Assembly: GCA_035527895.1 (NCBI GenBank) | Contig: DATKZQ010000050.1 | Span: 1 to 64,000, forward strand | Source of the DNA: JADFWK01 sp035527895 | GTDB lineage: Bacteria > Desulfobacterota > DSM-4660 > Desulfatiglandales > B25-G16 | DNA: 64,000 nt | Direction of reading: 5' to 3' | Shown here: positions 25,994-34,089 of the stretch, in pieces | How the letters are laid out: each line of letters starts with the position of its first letter | Position numbering within the stretch: the first letter of the stretch is position 1 | Translations under genes and position numbers: made by a program | The notes under the pieces: model-generated | Told to the model about the DNA's origin: nothing | Databases searched by the model: none | What the model saw: the letters and a program-made list of their open reading frames with translations, nothing else

Positions 25994-26640
25994 AGTAGTG
26001 CTTTGATGAAAGCCACCATAAGACCGATAGTTAACGCGACCAACAGACCCCACTGAATTTTCACATAATGCTCTAATTTTTGAAGCTTCGACTCCAACTC
26101 AAAAGGAGAGACTGGTTTCCCTGTTAGCATATTCATAGCGCGCGAAGGTATTTGATCCTGATTTTGGTGTTCGCCGTCATATGGTTTTTCACATTCATCA
26201 ACTAGCCTAATTAGAAAAATTATAAAGGTGAACTCCTTATATCGTAAAATAATTTCCCCGGGACCAGCGTTATAAACAGAGAACGTAAGCTTCCCTTTCC
26301 AACCAGGATCGACATGGAAACCGGAGATATTTACAAGCCCCATGTTCTTAAAGCTAGTTTTAATAGAAATTAGAGCCATTAAATCAGGTGGAATTGTTAC
26401 AGACTCATAAGTCAAAAGTATAGCGAAATCACCTGGCTTGATTGCAGTCTCAAATTGATTTTGACCGAGTCTTACCAGTTTCTTTTCACTGCTCAGAAAA
26501 ACCTCTTCGCCAAGTCTTAACTCATATGATGAAGGTTGCAGCCCCTTCGGCCTTCCGTCCTTTCCCCGTTCATCAGACTCAAGCGGCCCAATAAATCTAT
26601 CTAATTGCTCCTGGATTGTCTTATCGTTAAGAAAACTCAT
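25990..26640 (-). CDS. Membrane-anchored dCTP deaminase-like protein
   Basis: 216 residues. About 1-150 aligns with dCTP deaminase/dUTPase folds: SSYELRLGEEVF, PGDFAILLTYESVTIPPDL, and SGFHVDPGWKGKLTFSVYN, the counterpart of the E. coli DPGWSGCIVLEFYN block. The catalytic Glu of that block is Ser121 here, and the GRSS substrate loop is IKTS, so deamination is unlikely. A coiled-coil stretch (180-195) and one membrane helix (197-215) follow, which normal Dcd lacks. Nucleotide sensing or structural use of the trimeric fold is inferred. Confidence 0.8.
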   Translation of the reverse strand: MSFLNDKTIQEQLDRFIGPLESDERGKDGRPKGLQPSSYELRLGEEVFLSSEKKLVRLGQNQFETAIKPGDFAILLTYESVTIPPDLMALISIKTSFKNMGLVNISGFHVDPGWKGKLTFSVYNAGPGEIILRYKEFTFIIFLIRLVDECEKPYDGEHQNQDQIPSRAMNMLTGKPVSPFELESKLQKLEHYVKIQWGLLVALTIGLMVAFIKALL

Positions 26641-26665
26641 ATTTGACTAATCTAAGGTTAATTGT

Positions 26666-26959
26666 CTATTTGTAAAAATATTTGGCTATCGTATGTATGA
26701 GAATAATTATTGATCCCACGATTACAACGATTCCCGAATAGTGAAGCAAACAATCTTTATCTTTTGCTGACAGGAGATCTAGCTTATGCCGTTTCCCAAT
26801 CCAGCGAAAAAGAATTTGTAATCCAGGAATGAATAGCAGGTGAATAAAGTAAGCCCCGGCTACTAATGAAATACCGAGCATTAGAGCAGAAGTAAAAAAT
26901 TTAGGAAAGTTACCTTCCATAATATGGCCTGCGATGTCTAAGTCTGCGAGGCTACCCAT
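26666..26959 (-). CDS. Small membrane protein of the Dcd-like operon
   Basis: 97 residues with two to three membrane segments (about 20-45, 45-55 and 72-92) and a basic connecting loop (RWIGKRHKLDLL). It lies 25 bp upstream of the Dcd-like gene on the same strand and is probably co-transcribed. No family recognised; association with the membrane anchor of the Dcd-like protein is a plausible guess. Confidence 0.6.
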   Translation of the reverse strand: MGSLADLDIAGHIMEGNFPKFFTSALMLGISLVAGAYFIHLLFIPGLQILFRWIGKRHKLDLLSAKDKDCLLHYSGIVVIVGSIIILIHTIAKYFYK

Positions 26960-27054
26960 TATTTGAATCAGAAGGTATAAAAAGAATCAATAAGAATGTA
27001 TTTTTAATTTATATCATAAAATTAAATAGCTGAGAAATGTTTCTTTTCATATTT

Positions 27055-27513
27055 TTACATTTCTGAGACTTTCCTAAGAAACCTCTCTTTAGCCCTGACC
27101 ACCATACGCGCAGTCTGCCCTAATCGTTTCGACTCTACTCTATTGCGAATCTTCTGCATTGCTATTTCAATGACTTGTTGGCCAGTTAGGGCATCTATGT
27201 AAGCCCCACCTTTCTTATAGACTATAGAGTTAGCTACGCAGGCGACCCTTAATTGGGCAAGAGGGTGCTCTTTGCCCCATACTCTTTTGACGCGTTCAAC
27301 ACTCCGTCGAATTCTTTGTAAACTCAGGCCATTATCGCGAAGCTCTCTTATAACCAAAACAACTAAAATATCGCGGAGATTGTAACGAAGTTTTTGGCGT
27401 TCCGTACGTTGACTTGAGGCCGAATCCTGCACTAATCCTACCCTAGTCCAGTAGAGGAGCTGGCGAGGGGAAACGCCGCTAATTGAGCATACGTCTTTAA
27501 CATCAAAACTCAT
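27055..27513 (-). CDS. MerR-type transcriptional regulator
   Basis: 152 residues. The N-terminal winged helix reads FDVKDVCSISGVSPRQLLYWTR then VGLV and RYNLRDILVVLVIRELRD, as in MerR proteins. The C-terminal part is basic and lacks the usual metal-site cysteines. It is the first gene inside the right attachment site, leftward, upstream of the Dcd-like module. A 10-bp-arm palindrome just upstream is its likely operator. Confidence 0.82.
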   Translation of the reverse strand: MSFDVKDVCSISGVSPRQLLYWTRVGLVQDSASSQRTERQKLRYNLRDILVVLVIRELRDNGLSLQRIRRSVERVKRVWGKEHPLAQLRVACVANSIVYKKGGAYIDALTGQQVIEIAMQKIRNRVESKRLGQTARMVVRAKERFLRKVSEM

Positions 27514-27537
27514 GTTATTTAGGATAGTTAAACTTTA

Positions 27538-27562
27538 TATTATGTCTATTTAAGACATAATA
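27538..27562. promoter_or_regulatory. Palindromic operator upstream of MerR-like gene
   Basis: Perfect inverted repeat TATTATGTCT-N5-AGACATAATA, 25 bp upstream of the regulator's ATG. Autoregulatory binding by the MerR-like protein is inferred from position. Confidence 0.6.
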
Positions 27563-27871
27563 GTTAAATTTTTGTTACAAAATGTCAAGAAAAATCGATC
27601 TCATCTCGATTTTTTCTAAAAAAGAGATATCCTGAGGCTATGAAGAAGTGCTAGAAGGCTGCTATCTTATACTGAAACTGTTCTGAAAGACGATGGGAAA
27701 ATGTGACGGTATGAAAGGTGGTTGAACACGTGAGATGTCTCCAAAATGTCTCCATTCTAAGAGAAAGTAATAGAAAACAAGGGCAAATCAGATATAGACC
27801 TATATGCAGAAATCTTAGTGTTTATTGTATCTTATTGTATGCTGGTTCATAAGGTAAGCTATTGAAAATAG
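27563..27871. other. Intergenic at the right end of the element
   Basis: 309 AT-rich bp with no credible gene before the right attachment repeat. Confidence 0.4.
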
Positions 27872-27918
27872 ACTCGTAATGAGGATGTCGACGGTTCGAT
27901 TCCGCCCGGTGGCTCCAG
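27872..27918 (+). other. Right attachment repeat (attR)
   Basis: 47 bp identical to 14279-14325, i.e. the 3' part of tRNA-Thr from the anticodon loop to one base past CCA. The tRNA 5' half is absent here, so this is the displaced target fragment and not a second tRNA gene. Confidence 0.93.
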
Positions 27919-27969
27919 AACAAGGTCTGTCCTTGAATGCATCTCCCAAAGTCCACCTGTCGACAATGA

Positions 27970-28722
27970 TCATTGCCTGAGCGGGGGTGACCACCTGTTT
28001 TTATACCCATTGTAAGACCAGCATCCGGGCAGCGCAGAATTGGATTGAAACCGGGGGCTTTCGACCCACGCTGACATGGAGTTATGGGCCTCGTTTATTT
28101 CCTTGAATCTCTCGCCGTCACCACCTGTATCGGGGTGGTGTAGCTTTGCCATGACCCGAAAGGCCCTCTTTATCTCCTTGGCATAATCTCCGAAGATTAA
28201 GGCGTCCACCGGTATGCTCAGATGCTTGAGGGCCTTTTTCTGTTCGGCAGAGAGTTTTGGCATACGGTTTGCTGCCGGTTTAACGGTATCAGGGTGTATG
28301 GTTTGTTCGACCTTTGCTTCGAGAATTGACTGGGATGAAAGACTGCGGGAAATACGGTTGCTCCTTTTTGCATACCACTCCTTGCCGGCCTCAAGGATGA
28401 GCTCCTTCAGGGCGAGGGCGGGGGTGTGACCCGTTTCTCGTGCATAGACAAACCGTGAAATGCTTTTGGACCAGGTGGGCATTATATCAAGGGCCACATA
28501 ATTCTCGGTAAATGAGAATGTGGCATAGCGCGTATTGAGGGTCTGGAGGAGTCCTTTTGATAAAGCAAGGGTCCACTGCAACTTCTGCCTGCACTCCTTT
28601 GAGCAGTATCGTCTTCCCGGTTTCATGTCCTCGGTCCCACAAGCTACACACCTTCTTTTCGGTGCGTCCGCACGGGGTGAGGATCGTGGCTTCTTATGAA
28701 TCAGTTCTCGGTTAACTACCAT
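27970..28722 (-). CDS. J-domain protein with N-terminal zinc finger
   Basis: 250 residues. A zinc finger near 24-45 (CVACG...CSKECR) is followed by a helical middle. A C-terminal J-domain lies at about 175-235 with the HPD signature in AKLHHPDTGGDGERFKEINEAH, the motif that stimulates Hsp70 ATPase. The client is unknown. It lies just outside the right attachment site and is therefore probably native to the chromosome. Confidence 0.78.
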   Translation of the reverse strand: MVVNRELIHKKPRSSPRADAPKRRCVACGTEDMKPGRRYCSKECRQKLQWTLALSKGLLQTLNTRYATFSFTENYVALDIMPTWSKSISRFVYARETGHTPALALKELILEAGKEWYAKRSNRISRSLSSQSILEAKVEQTIHPDTVKPAANRMPKLSAEQKKALKHLSIPVDALIFGDYAKEIKRAFRVMAKLHHPDTGGDGERFKEINEAHNSMSAWVESPRFQSNSALPGCWSYNGYKNRWSPPLRQ

Positions 28723-28854
28723 GTCTTAAACCAACAGATAACCTGTCTTTACAAAATGGAAAGATTCTTCAAACGGAAAAGTACGATACCACAGGAGCCG
28801 AAATCATTGAAAGCAAAAAATGGCTAGACCTTTGTCCCTGCATTTAGGTTGACT

Positions 28855-28883
28855 TTGATGCTTGAGTTTAAGTAGTGTATAAC
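28855..28883 (+). promoter_or_regulatory. Promoter of the tol-pal operon
   Basis: TTGATG (28855-28860), 17-bp spacer, TATAAC (28878-28883), 48 bp upstream of the tolQ start codon. Confidence 0.55.
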
Positions 28884-28930
28884 ATTGTAAAAAAATTAAA
28901 TATCTTATCGAGAAAGGAAACCTATATCTT

Positions 28931-29686
28931 ATGGCATACGCCCTACAGTTCATTGGACCAGATCCACTAGGAGCGGGTATTGTGCAAATGGTGCTGAATG
29001 CCGGCCTGATGGTAAAATTTGTTCTCCTGCTGTTATTCTTTTTCTCGCTGACTTCCTGGACCATAACCTTCATGAAATTTCGGTTGCTCAAGAGATTTAG
29101 GGAAGAAAACGAACAGTTCTTGGAGCAGTTTTCATCCAGTAGAGAGATAGGAAGGGTTTATTTGGACACAAAGACCTTCAAGTTCAGTCCGCTCGCCAAG
29201 ATTTTCAGGGCCGGCTATGCAGAGTTCAGCCGCTCCACGGGAATTCAGAGTAATCCGGACGACAGCATTGCATATCATTCACAGCAACCGATCATGGAGA
29301 ACGTCCAAAGGGCAGTAAGAAAGATCCTCGCCATACAGGGCTCACGTTTGGAGCGGGGATTAACCTTTTTGGCGACTACGGGCAATACCTGCCCCTTTAT
29401 CGGGCTTTTTGGGACGGTGTGGGGTATTATGACCTCGTTCAGGTCAATCGGTATGAAGGGTTCCGCCACATTGGGGGTCGTGGCGCCAGGTATAGCTGAG
29501 GCCCTTATTGCTACCGCGGCAGGGCTGGCAGCGGCAATACCCGCAGTTGTAGCCTTTAATTATTTTAACCGCCGGATAAGAGCGTCTCAGACCGAGATGG
29601 GGAATTTCATCTCCGACTTCATGAGCTTGCTTGAAAGGGGGTTGATGAGGAGGGCATCGGGCGAGAGGACACGAGGTGATTCATAA
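28931..29686 (+). CDS. tolQ: TolQ, Tol-Pal energy-transducing subunit
   Basis: A 251-residue MotA/TolQ/ExbB-family inner-membrane protein. The first membrane helix is at about 20-45. The helix pair near 150-215 carries the conserved TGNTCPFIGLFGTVWGIMTSF and EALIATAAGLAAAIPAVVAFNYF. With TolR it uses the proton gradient to drive TolA and keep the envelope together during division. The stop and the tolR start overlap by one base (TAATG). Confidence 0.95.
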   Translation: MAYALQFIGPDPLGAGIVQMVLNAGLMVKFVLLLLFFFSLTSWTITFMKFRLLKRFREENEQFLEQFSSSREIGRVYLDTKTFKFSPLAKIFRAGYAEFSRSTGIQSNPDDSIAYHSQQPIMENVQRAVRKILAIQGSRLERGLTFLATTGNTCPFIGLFGTVWGIMTSFRSIGMKGSATLGVVAPGIAEALIATAAGLAAAIPAVVAFNYFNRRIRASQTEMGNFISDFMSLLERGLMRRASGERTRGDS

Positions 29687-30093
29687 TGAATGGGTATGAG
29701 AGCGGACACAGTCTGATTTCAGATATCAATGTAACACCTCTAGTAGATGTCATGTTGGTTTTGCTTATCATATTCATGGTCACTGCACCCATGATGACCC
29801 ACGGAATCAAGGTCGATCTCCCTGAAACGGAAAGCAAGAGTATTAAGGCCGAAGAAGACCCCCTGATACTCTCGATAACGAGAGAGAAAGAAATTTTCAT
29901 CGAAAATTACAAAGTAGAATTAGATGACCTAGGAGACAAACTCAGTAAGATATTCGCTAACAGGGCGGCAAAGGAGATCTTATTGCAGGCCGATAAAAGT
30001 GTCTCCTACGGTTTTGTAATCACGGTGATGTCTGCGGTCAAAGAGGCCGGAATTACCAAAGTAGGAATGATAACAGAGCCTTTGCGCAAATGA
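29686..30093 (+). CDS. tolR: TolR, Tol-Pal proton-channel subunit
   Basis: A 135-residue ExbD/TolR protein: one membrane helix with the conserved Asp in NVTPLVDVMLVLLIIFMV, then a periplasmic domain with LLQADKSVSYGFVITVM. The stop overlaps the tolA start as ATGA. Confidence 0.95.
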   Translation: MNGYESGHSLISDINVTPLVDVMLVLLIIFMVTAPMMTHGIKVDLPETESKSIKAEEDPLILSITREKEIFIENYKVELDDLGDKLSKIFANRAAKEILLQADKSVSYGFVITVMSAVKEAGITKVGMITEPLRK

Positions 30094-30932
30094 CAGCAAC
30101 GTGGTTCACCGGTAGCGCAGGATTCGGGGAAGAGAAATGGGTCCGTATGTTGGCCCTGTCCTTCTTCCTTCATATGGTGGTTTTCTCAACGGTTCTGTTC
30201 GTCCCGAAAAACGGGGCACGGTACCCATCGCTCAAAGACAGGGTATATCAGGTTGAGCTCGTGGGGCCTCCAACAAGGGGCGCGCTCAGGGGCGGCCGCC
30301 CCGGAGGAGCCGCAGTAAAAGGTAAGAAAACGACTCAGATTCTGAGAACCAAGACTCAACGGATTGCGGTAAAAGAGAAGGAGAAGGTGCCGGTATTGGC
30401 GAAGAGGGTTTCTCCTAAGCTTAAAGAAAAACCCGAGCAGAGCACCACGTCCTCTTCCGGGCTCATAGAAGAGGCCCTCTCCAAGATCGAAAGAAAAGTA
30501 ACAGAAGAAAAGAAGGTCCAGCCGACGCCGACGCCAACAGAGACTATTGAAAACGAAGAACCGGCAGAAGAGAGTGAGATCCCCTCTCAGGGAGAGGGAG
30601 CAGGGTTTCCAGGAACTTATTCCGAGACAGGAAAGGTCATCGCACTGTATCAAATGGAGATCGAGTCTGCCGTCAAGAACAACTGGTCCTACCCTGTTGC
30701 CCTCCTCAATGCGAAAACAAGGAAGGGCCCGGAAGCGGTGGTTATTCTGACTGTTAGAAATGATGGAAAGATCATGAAGCACTGGTTCAAGGAGCGATCC
30801 CATGATCCCCTGTTTGATGACTCGGTGCAGAAGGCCATAGAGAAGTCAGATCCCCTTCCGCCATTTCCGCCTGGTTACAAGAAGAGCTATGATGAGGTTG
30901 AAATCAATTTTAGTCTCAAAGACTTGGTCTAG
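30090..30932 (+). CDS. tolA: TolA/TonB-like periplasm-spanning protein
   Basis: 280 residues: one N-terminal membrane helix (about 18-36), a long Lys/Glu/Pro-rich middle (about 55-175), and a TonB/TolA C-terminal domain (about 185-280, with VKNNWSYPVALLNAK and VILTVRNDGKIMKHWF). Position between tolR and tolB identifies it as TolA, which links the TolQR motor to Pal. It overlaps the proposed tolB start by 44 bp. Confidence 0.88.
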   Translation: MTATWFTGSAGFGEEKWVRMLALSFFLHMVVFSTVLFVPKNGARYPSLKDRVYQVELVGPPTRGALRGGRPGGAAVKGKKTTQILRTKTQRIAVKEKEKVPVLAKRVSPKLKEKPEQSTTSSSGLIEEALSKIERKVTEEKKVQPTPTPTETIENEEPAEESEIPSQGEGAGFPGTYSETGKVIALYQMEIESAVKNNWSYPVALLNAKTRKGPEAVVILTVRNDGKIMKHWFKERSHDPLFDDSVQKAIEKSDPLPPFPPGYKKSYDEVEINFSLKDLV

Positions 30933-32256
30933 TTGCAGCGCTATCTCTCAGCTGCTTATGTTAATACTCATTCTTTTTGGTATTTGCACGATTCTGGAGT
31001 TCAGCAATGCCGAGGCCAAGCTCTATATCGATATAACATCCCCCTCAATGCGAAGGATATCGGTTGCCGTACCCGATTTCAAGCACTTAAGCAGCACGGT
31101 CCAACATCCGGAACTCAGCGGCCAACTCGCAAGCATTATCACCAACGATTTTGAACTGAGTGGTTATTTTAAGTCTCTGGATAAAGGCTCCTTTATTGAA
31201 AGACCCGATGCTGGCATTACTCAGGATAGCATCAATTTCAAGGACTGGTCTGTCATAGGGGCTGAACTCCTCCTTAAAGCCGGTTATGAGTGTATTGGCC
31301 AGCAACTCAAGGTAGAGACACGTTTATTCGAAGTCTTCTCCGGTAAACAGGTGTACGGGAAGAGAGTATTAGGATTGGTTGAACAATCAAGGTATCTCAT
31401 GCACCGTCTTGCAAACGATATTGTCCTGGCCCTGACCGGACATCCTGGGCCTTTCCTAACCAAGATGGCCTTTGTGGGGACTTCCACCGGACACAAGGAG
31501 ATCTATGTTGCCGACTACGACGGGCACAATGTGAAGCAACTGACCTCGCGCAATTCGATTACGCTTTCGCCGCGATATTCTCCCTCGGGAGCTAAGATGA
31601 TTTATACCTCTTTTCATAATTCGGGCACGGCACTTTTTATGTACGATCTCGTTAAGGGATGGACCAAAAAGATCTCCGACAGGGAGGGCCTCAATATCGC
31701 GGCTGCGTGGAAGCCGGATGAAGAACAGCTTGCCCTGACCCTCACCATCAGCGGAAACCCCGATATCTATTTGATTGATACATCGGGTGGGATCGTTAAG
31801 AGGCTGACAAATAATTGGGGCATTGACGTATCTCCAACCTTTTCCCCTGACGGAGAGAGAATGGCCTTTGTCTCCAATAGGTCAGGTTCACCCCAGATTT
31901 ATGTCCTTGATCTTAAGGATGACAAGGTGGAGCGGTTAACCTATGAAGGCAGTTATAATACTTCACCGGCCTGGTCAAAGCTTGACCGGATAGCTTTTGC
32001 AGGCTCTGCAGATGGCCATTTCAATATCCATACCATTTCGCCTGATGGAACGGACCCCCGTCAGGTTACACAAGGTCAGGGTAACAATGAAGACCCCTGC
32101 TGGTCTCCCTGCGGACGATATCTGGCATTTACTTCCAATAGAACGGGTGCCAATTCCCATATCTATATTGCCAATGCCAATGGGGAAAACCAGAGGCAGG
32201 TAACATTTCTCGAGGGAGATCAACTTTCCCCTTCGTGGGCTCAACAGGTGGAATGA
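30889..32256 (+). CDS. tolB: TolB, periplasmic beta-propeller
   Basis: 455 residues. An N-terminal signal region ends near SNAEAKL, then a TolB_N domain (about 45-160) and six PD40 propeller repeats (e.g. NSITLSPRYSPSGAKMIYTS, DVSPTFSPDGERMAFVSNR). It binds Pal and TolA. The long overlap with tolA makes the ATG at 30958 (MLILILFGIC) an equally good start that gives a more normal signal peptide. Confidence 0.93.
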   Translation: MMRLKSILVSKTWSSCSAISQLLMLILILFGICTILEFSNAEAKLYIDITSPSMRRISVAVPDFKHLSSTVQHPELSGQLASIITNDFELSGYFKSLDKGSFIERPDAGITQDSINFKDWSVIGAELLLKAGYECIGQQLKVETRLFEVFSGKQVYGKRVLGLVEQSRYLMHRLANDIVLALTGHPGPFLTKMAFVGTSTGHKEIYVADYDGHNVKQLTSRNSITLSPRYSPSGAKMIYTSFHNSGTALFMYDLVKGWTKKISDREGLNIAAAWKPDEEQLALTLTISGNPDIYLIDTSGGIVKRLTNNWGIDVSPTFSPDGERMAFVSNRSGSPQIYVLDLKDDKVERLTYEGSYNTSPAWSKLDRIAFAGSADGHFNIHTISPDGTDPRQVTQGQGNNEDPCWSPCGRYLAFTSNRTGANSHIYIANANGENQRQVTFLEGDQLSPSWAQQVE

Positions 32257-32391
32257 TAATCTGCAGTAAACCAAGAAAAACACCAAAGAGCCATCTAAAT
32301 GCTTGAAATTTTGGCTCAGAAATGATATGTTTTCAAACTTATAAAAAAGCAGAGTTTCCGCAGATAACCTAAAACAGGGAGGTAAAGAGTC

Positions 32392-33021
32392 ATGAAGAGA
32401 AATCTCGTAATCGCAACACTCGTAGCCTTTGCATTTTCTTCCGTCCTCTTGCTGTCCTCATGCGCCAAGAAGCAGGTCATCACAGAAGAGAAAGAGATGA
32501 AGGCCCCGGAAAAGGAGGTCGCCAAGGTTGAGGAAGAAAAGCCGGCCGTTCCGGCTGCGAAGGAAGAGGTGGTGACGAGAGAAGAAGAGGCCAAGATCGA
32601 GCGGCTTAAGGAATTGGAGGCGGCAAAGAAAGAGGAGGCTGAGGAAATAGACGAGGGAAAGGCCTGGATGGAAAGAAGGGCGGCAAAATTCGAAGCAGAG
32701 TCGGTCTATTTCGATTTTGATAAGTCCTTTATTAAGCTCGAGTACAGGCCCGTTCTCCATGAAAAGGCGGCGTTCTTAAAGGATTATCCGGAAATGAACG
32801 TAAGGATCGAGGGCAATTGTGATGAAAGGGGTACCAATGAGTACAACCTTGCCCTCGGCGAGAGAAGAGGGAATAGCACTAAGAATTTCCTTGTGTCTTT
32901 GGGAATTGCTGCTGACAGGATTGAGATCATAAGCTACGGAGAAGAGAGACCTCGCGCAATGGGGCATAACGAAGATTCATGGTCCCAGAACAGACGTGAT
33001 GATTTTATGCTCATTCGTTAG
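32392..33021 (+). CDS. pal: Pal, peptidoglycan-associated lipoprotein
   Basis: 209 residues with lipobox LLSSC, an unusually long Glu/Lys-rich linker (about 30-100), and an OmpA-type peptidoglycan-binding domain (VYFDFDKSFIKLEYRP, IEGNCDERGTNEYNLALGERR). It anchors the outer membrane to the wall. GGGAGGTAAAGAG precedes the ATG. Confidence 0.95.
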   Translation: MKRNLVIATLVAFAFSSVLLLSSCAKKQVITEEKEMKAPEKEVAKVEEEKPAVPAAKEEVVTREEEAKIERLKELEAAKKEEAEEIDEGKAWMERRAAKFEAESVYFDFDKSFIKLEYRPVLHEKAAFLKDYPEMNVRIEGNCDERGTNEYNLALGERRGNSTKNFLVSLGIAADRIEIISYGEERPRAMGHNEDSWSQNRRDDFMLIR

Positions 33022-33180
33022 GATTTTCCTGGCAGACAGGTATCTGGGAGGTAAGGCTGTTTCTTCACGAATGCTATTCCGTTGTCACCCCCTCTCCCTG
33101 GTTATCGGGCAGGACCAAGCAGGCTCTTGATATAGGTTACGGCGGGCTCGCACCAGGGGGGGCGATTGAGGAGCAAGAAG

Positions 33181-34083
33181 ATGACTAATGGATTCACAAA
33201 ATTCCTCATGGGTTTTTCGATTCTCGCAGTTTTCGCTTCAGCTTGTGCCTCCCAGAACGATCTCACCTACCTTCACAACCAGGTTAATTCCCTCAACCGA
33301 CAAACCAAGAAAGACCTGGATGGCTTTAATGAGGCATTGGCGAAGCTGGAAGCACAATTCAAGGCGAACCAGGTCAGGCAACAGGAATTGGAAAAAGGCA
33401 TGGCAGGGGCGCTGAAACAAGATCAAGAGTCTCTGCGGCTTAGCTTTGCCCAGCTTCAAGCGGATCTCGCTGAAATGAGGGATGGTATCCAGACATTAAC
33501 CGGCCGGGTTGAAGAGACCGGCCATGTCTTAAAAACGACGGTGGAAAGAGACACCACTACTCAGGATGCTCTGGTATCCCAAGTAACACAGCTTTCCCTT
33601 ATGGTTAAAGGCCTATCCACGAGGATTGAGAGCCTTGAGCGTGATCTTACTTCTGAGAAGGCCCGTGAAAAGCAAGAACCTCAGACAGAAAAGGCCAAAC
33701 CGAAAGGCGATGTTCCGCAAACCGAGTCGGCTCTCTATGAGAAGACACTGGAGTACTATTGGGATGGCCGCTATGATGAGGCTATAGCCGGGTTCAAGAA
33801 GTTTCTTACCCTGTACCCGAGCTCTGACCTTGCGGATAATGCCTATTTCTGGATCGGCGAGTGCCACAGGGCCTCAGAAAAATACGAGGAGGCAATTCTG
33901 GCCTACCAGAAGGTAATCAACGACTATCCGAAGGCAAATAAGGTGCCATCAGCCATGCTCCATCAGGCACTCGCCTTTGAAAAGATCGATGATAAGACCA
34001 CAGCTCAGCTCGTGTATAAGAAGCTGGTCAAGGAATACCCAAAGAGCAAAGAGGCTGAGATTGCCAGAAAGCGGCTGAAGTAA
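33181..34083 (+). CDS. cpoB: CpoB/YbgF, Tol-Pal associated TPR protein
   Basis: 300 residues from the ATG at 33181, which has GAGGAG upstream (an in-frame TTG at 33166 is less likely). A lipoprotein-like signal (FASAC), a coiled coil (about 30-160) and three C-terminal TPRs (about 185-300, e.g. YYWDGRYDEAIAGFKKFL) match YbgF/CpoB, which coordinates wall synthesis with outer-membrane constriction. The lipobox is unlike the soluble E. coli protein. Confidence 0.9.
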   Translation: MTNGFTKFLMGFSILAVFASACASQNDLTYLHNQVNSLNRQTKKDLDGFNEALAKLEAQFKANQVRQQELEKGMAGALKQDQESLRLSFAQLQADLAEMRDGIQTLTGRVEETGHVLKTTVERDTTTQDALVSQVTQLSLMVKGLSTRIESLERDLTSEKAREKQEPQTEKAKPKGDVPQTESALYEKTLEYYWDGRYDEAIAGFKKFLTLYPSSDLADNAYFWIGECHRASEKYEEAILAYQKVINDYPKANKVPSAMLHQALAFEKIDDKTTAQLVYKKLVKEYPKSKEAEIARKRLK

Positions 34084-34089
34084 CACCGG

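Larger units (their letters stand above)
14279..27918. mobile_element. 13.6-kb integrative element in tRNA-Thr
   Basis: Bounded by identical 47-bp repeats and headed by a tyrosine integrase reading toward the tRNA. It holds a leftward block of small regulatory/replication-type genes (20.5-22.8 kb), two cargo modules (TPR-CHAT pair at 16.9-20.1 kb; MerR-like/Dcd-like/radical SAM at 24.1-27.5 kb) and several hypotheticals. No capsid, tail, relaxase or conjugation gene is seen. Size and content (integrase, AlpA-like protein, initiator-like protein with internal iterons, no structural genes) resemble phage satellites or small genomic islands; that class assignment is inference. Confidence 0.92.

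Noticed and set aside
27822..27918. Second tRNA-Thr gene at the right end
   Set aside because: Only the 3' part from the anticodon loop on is present; it is the attachment-site duplicate.
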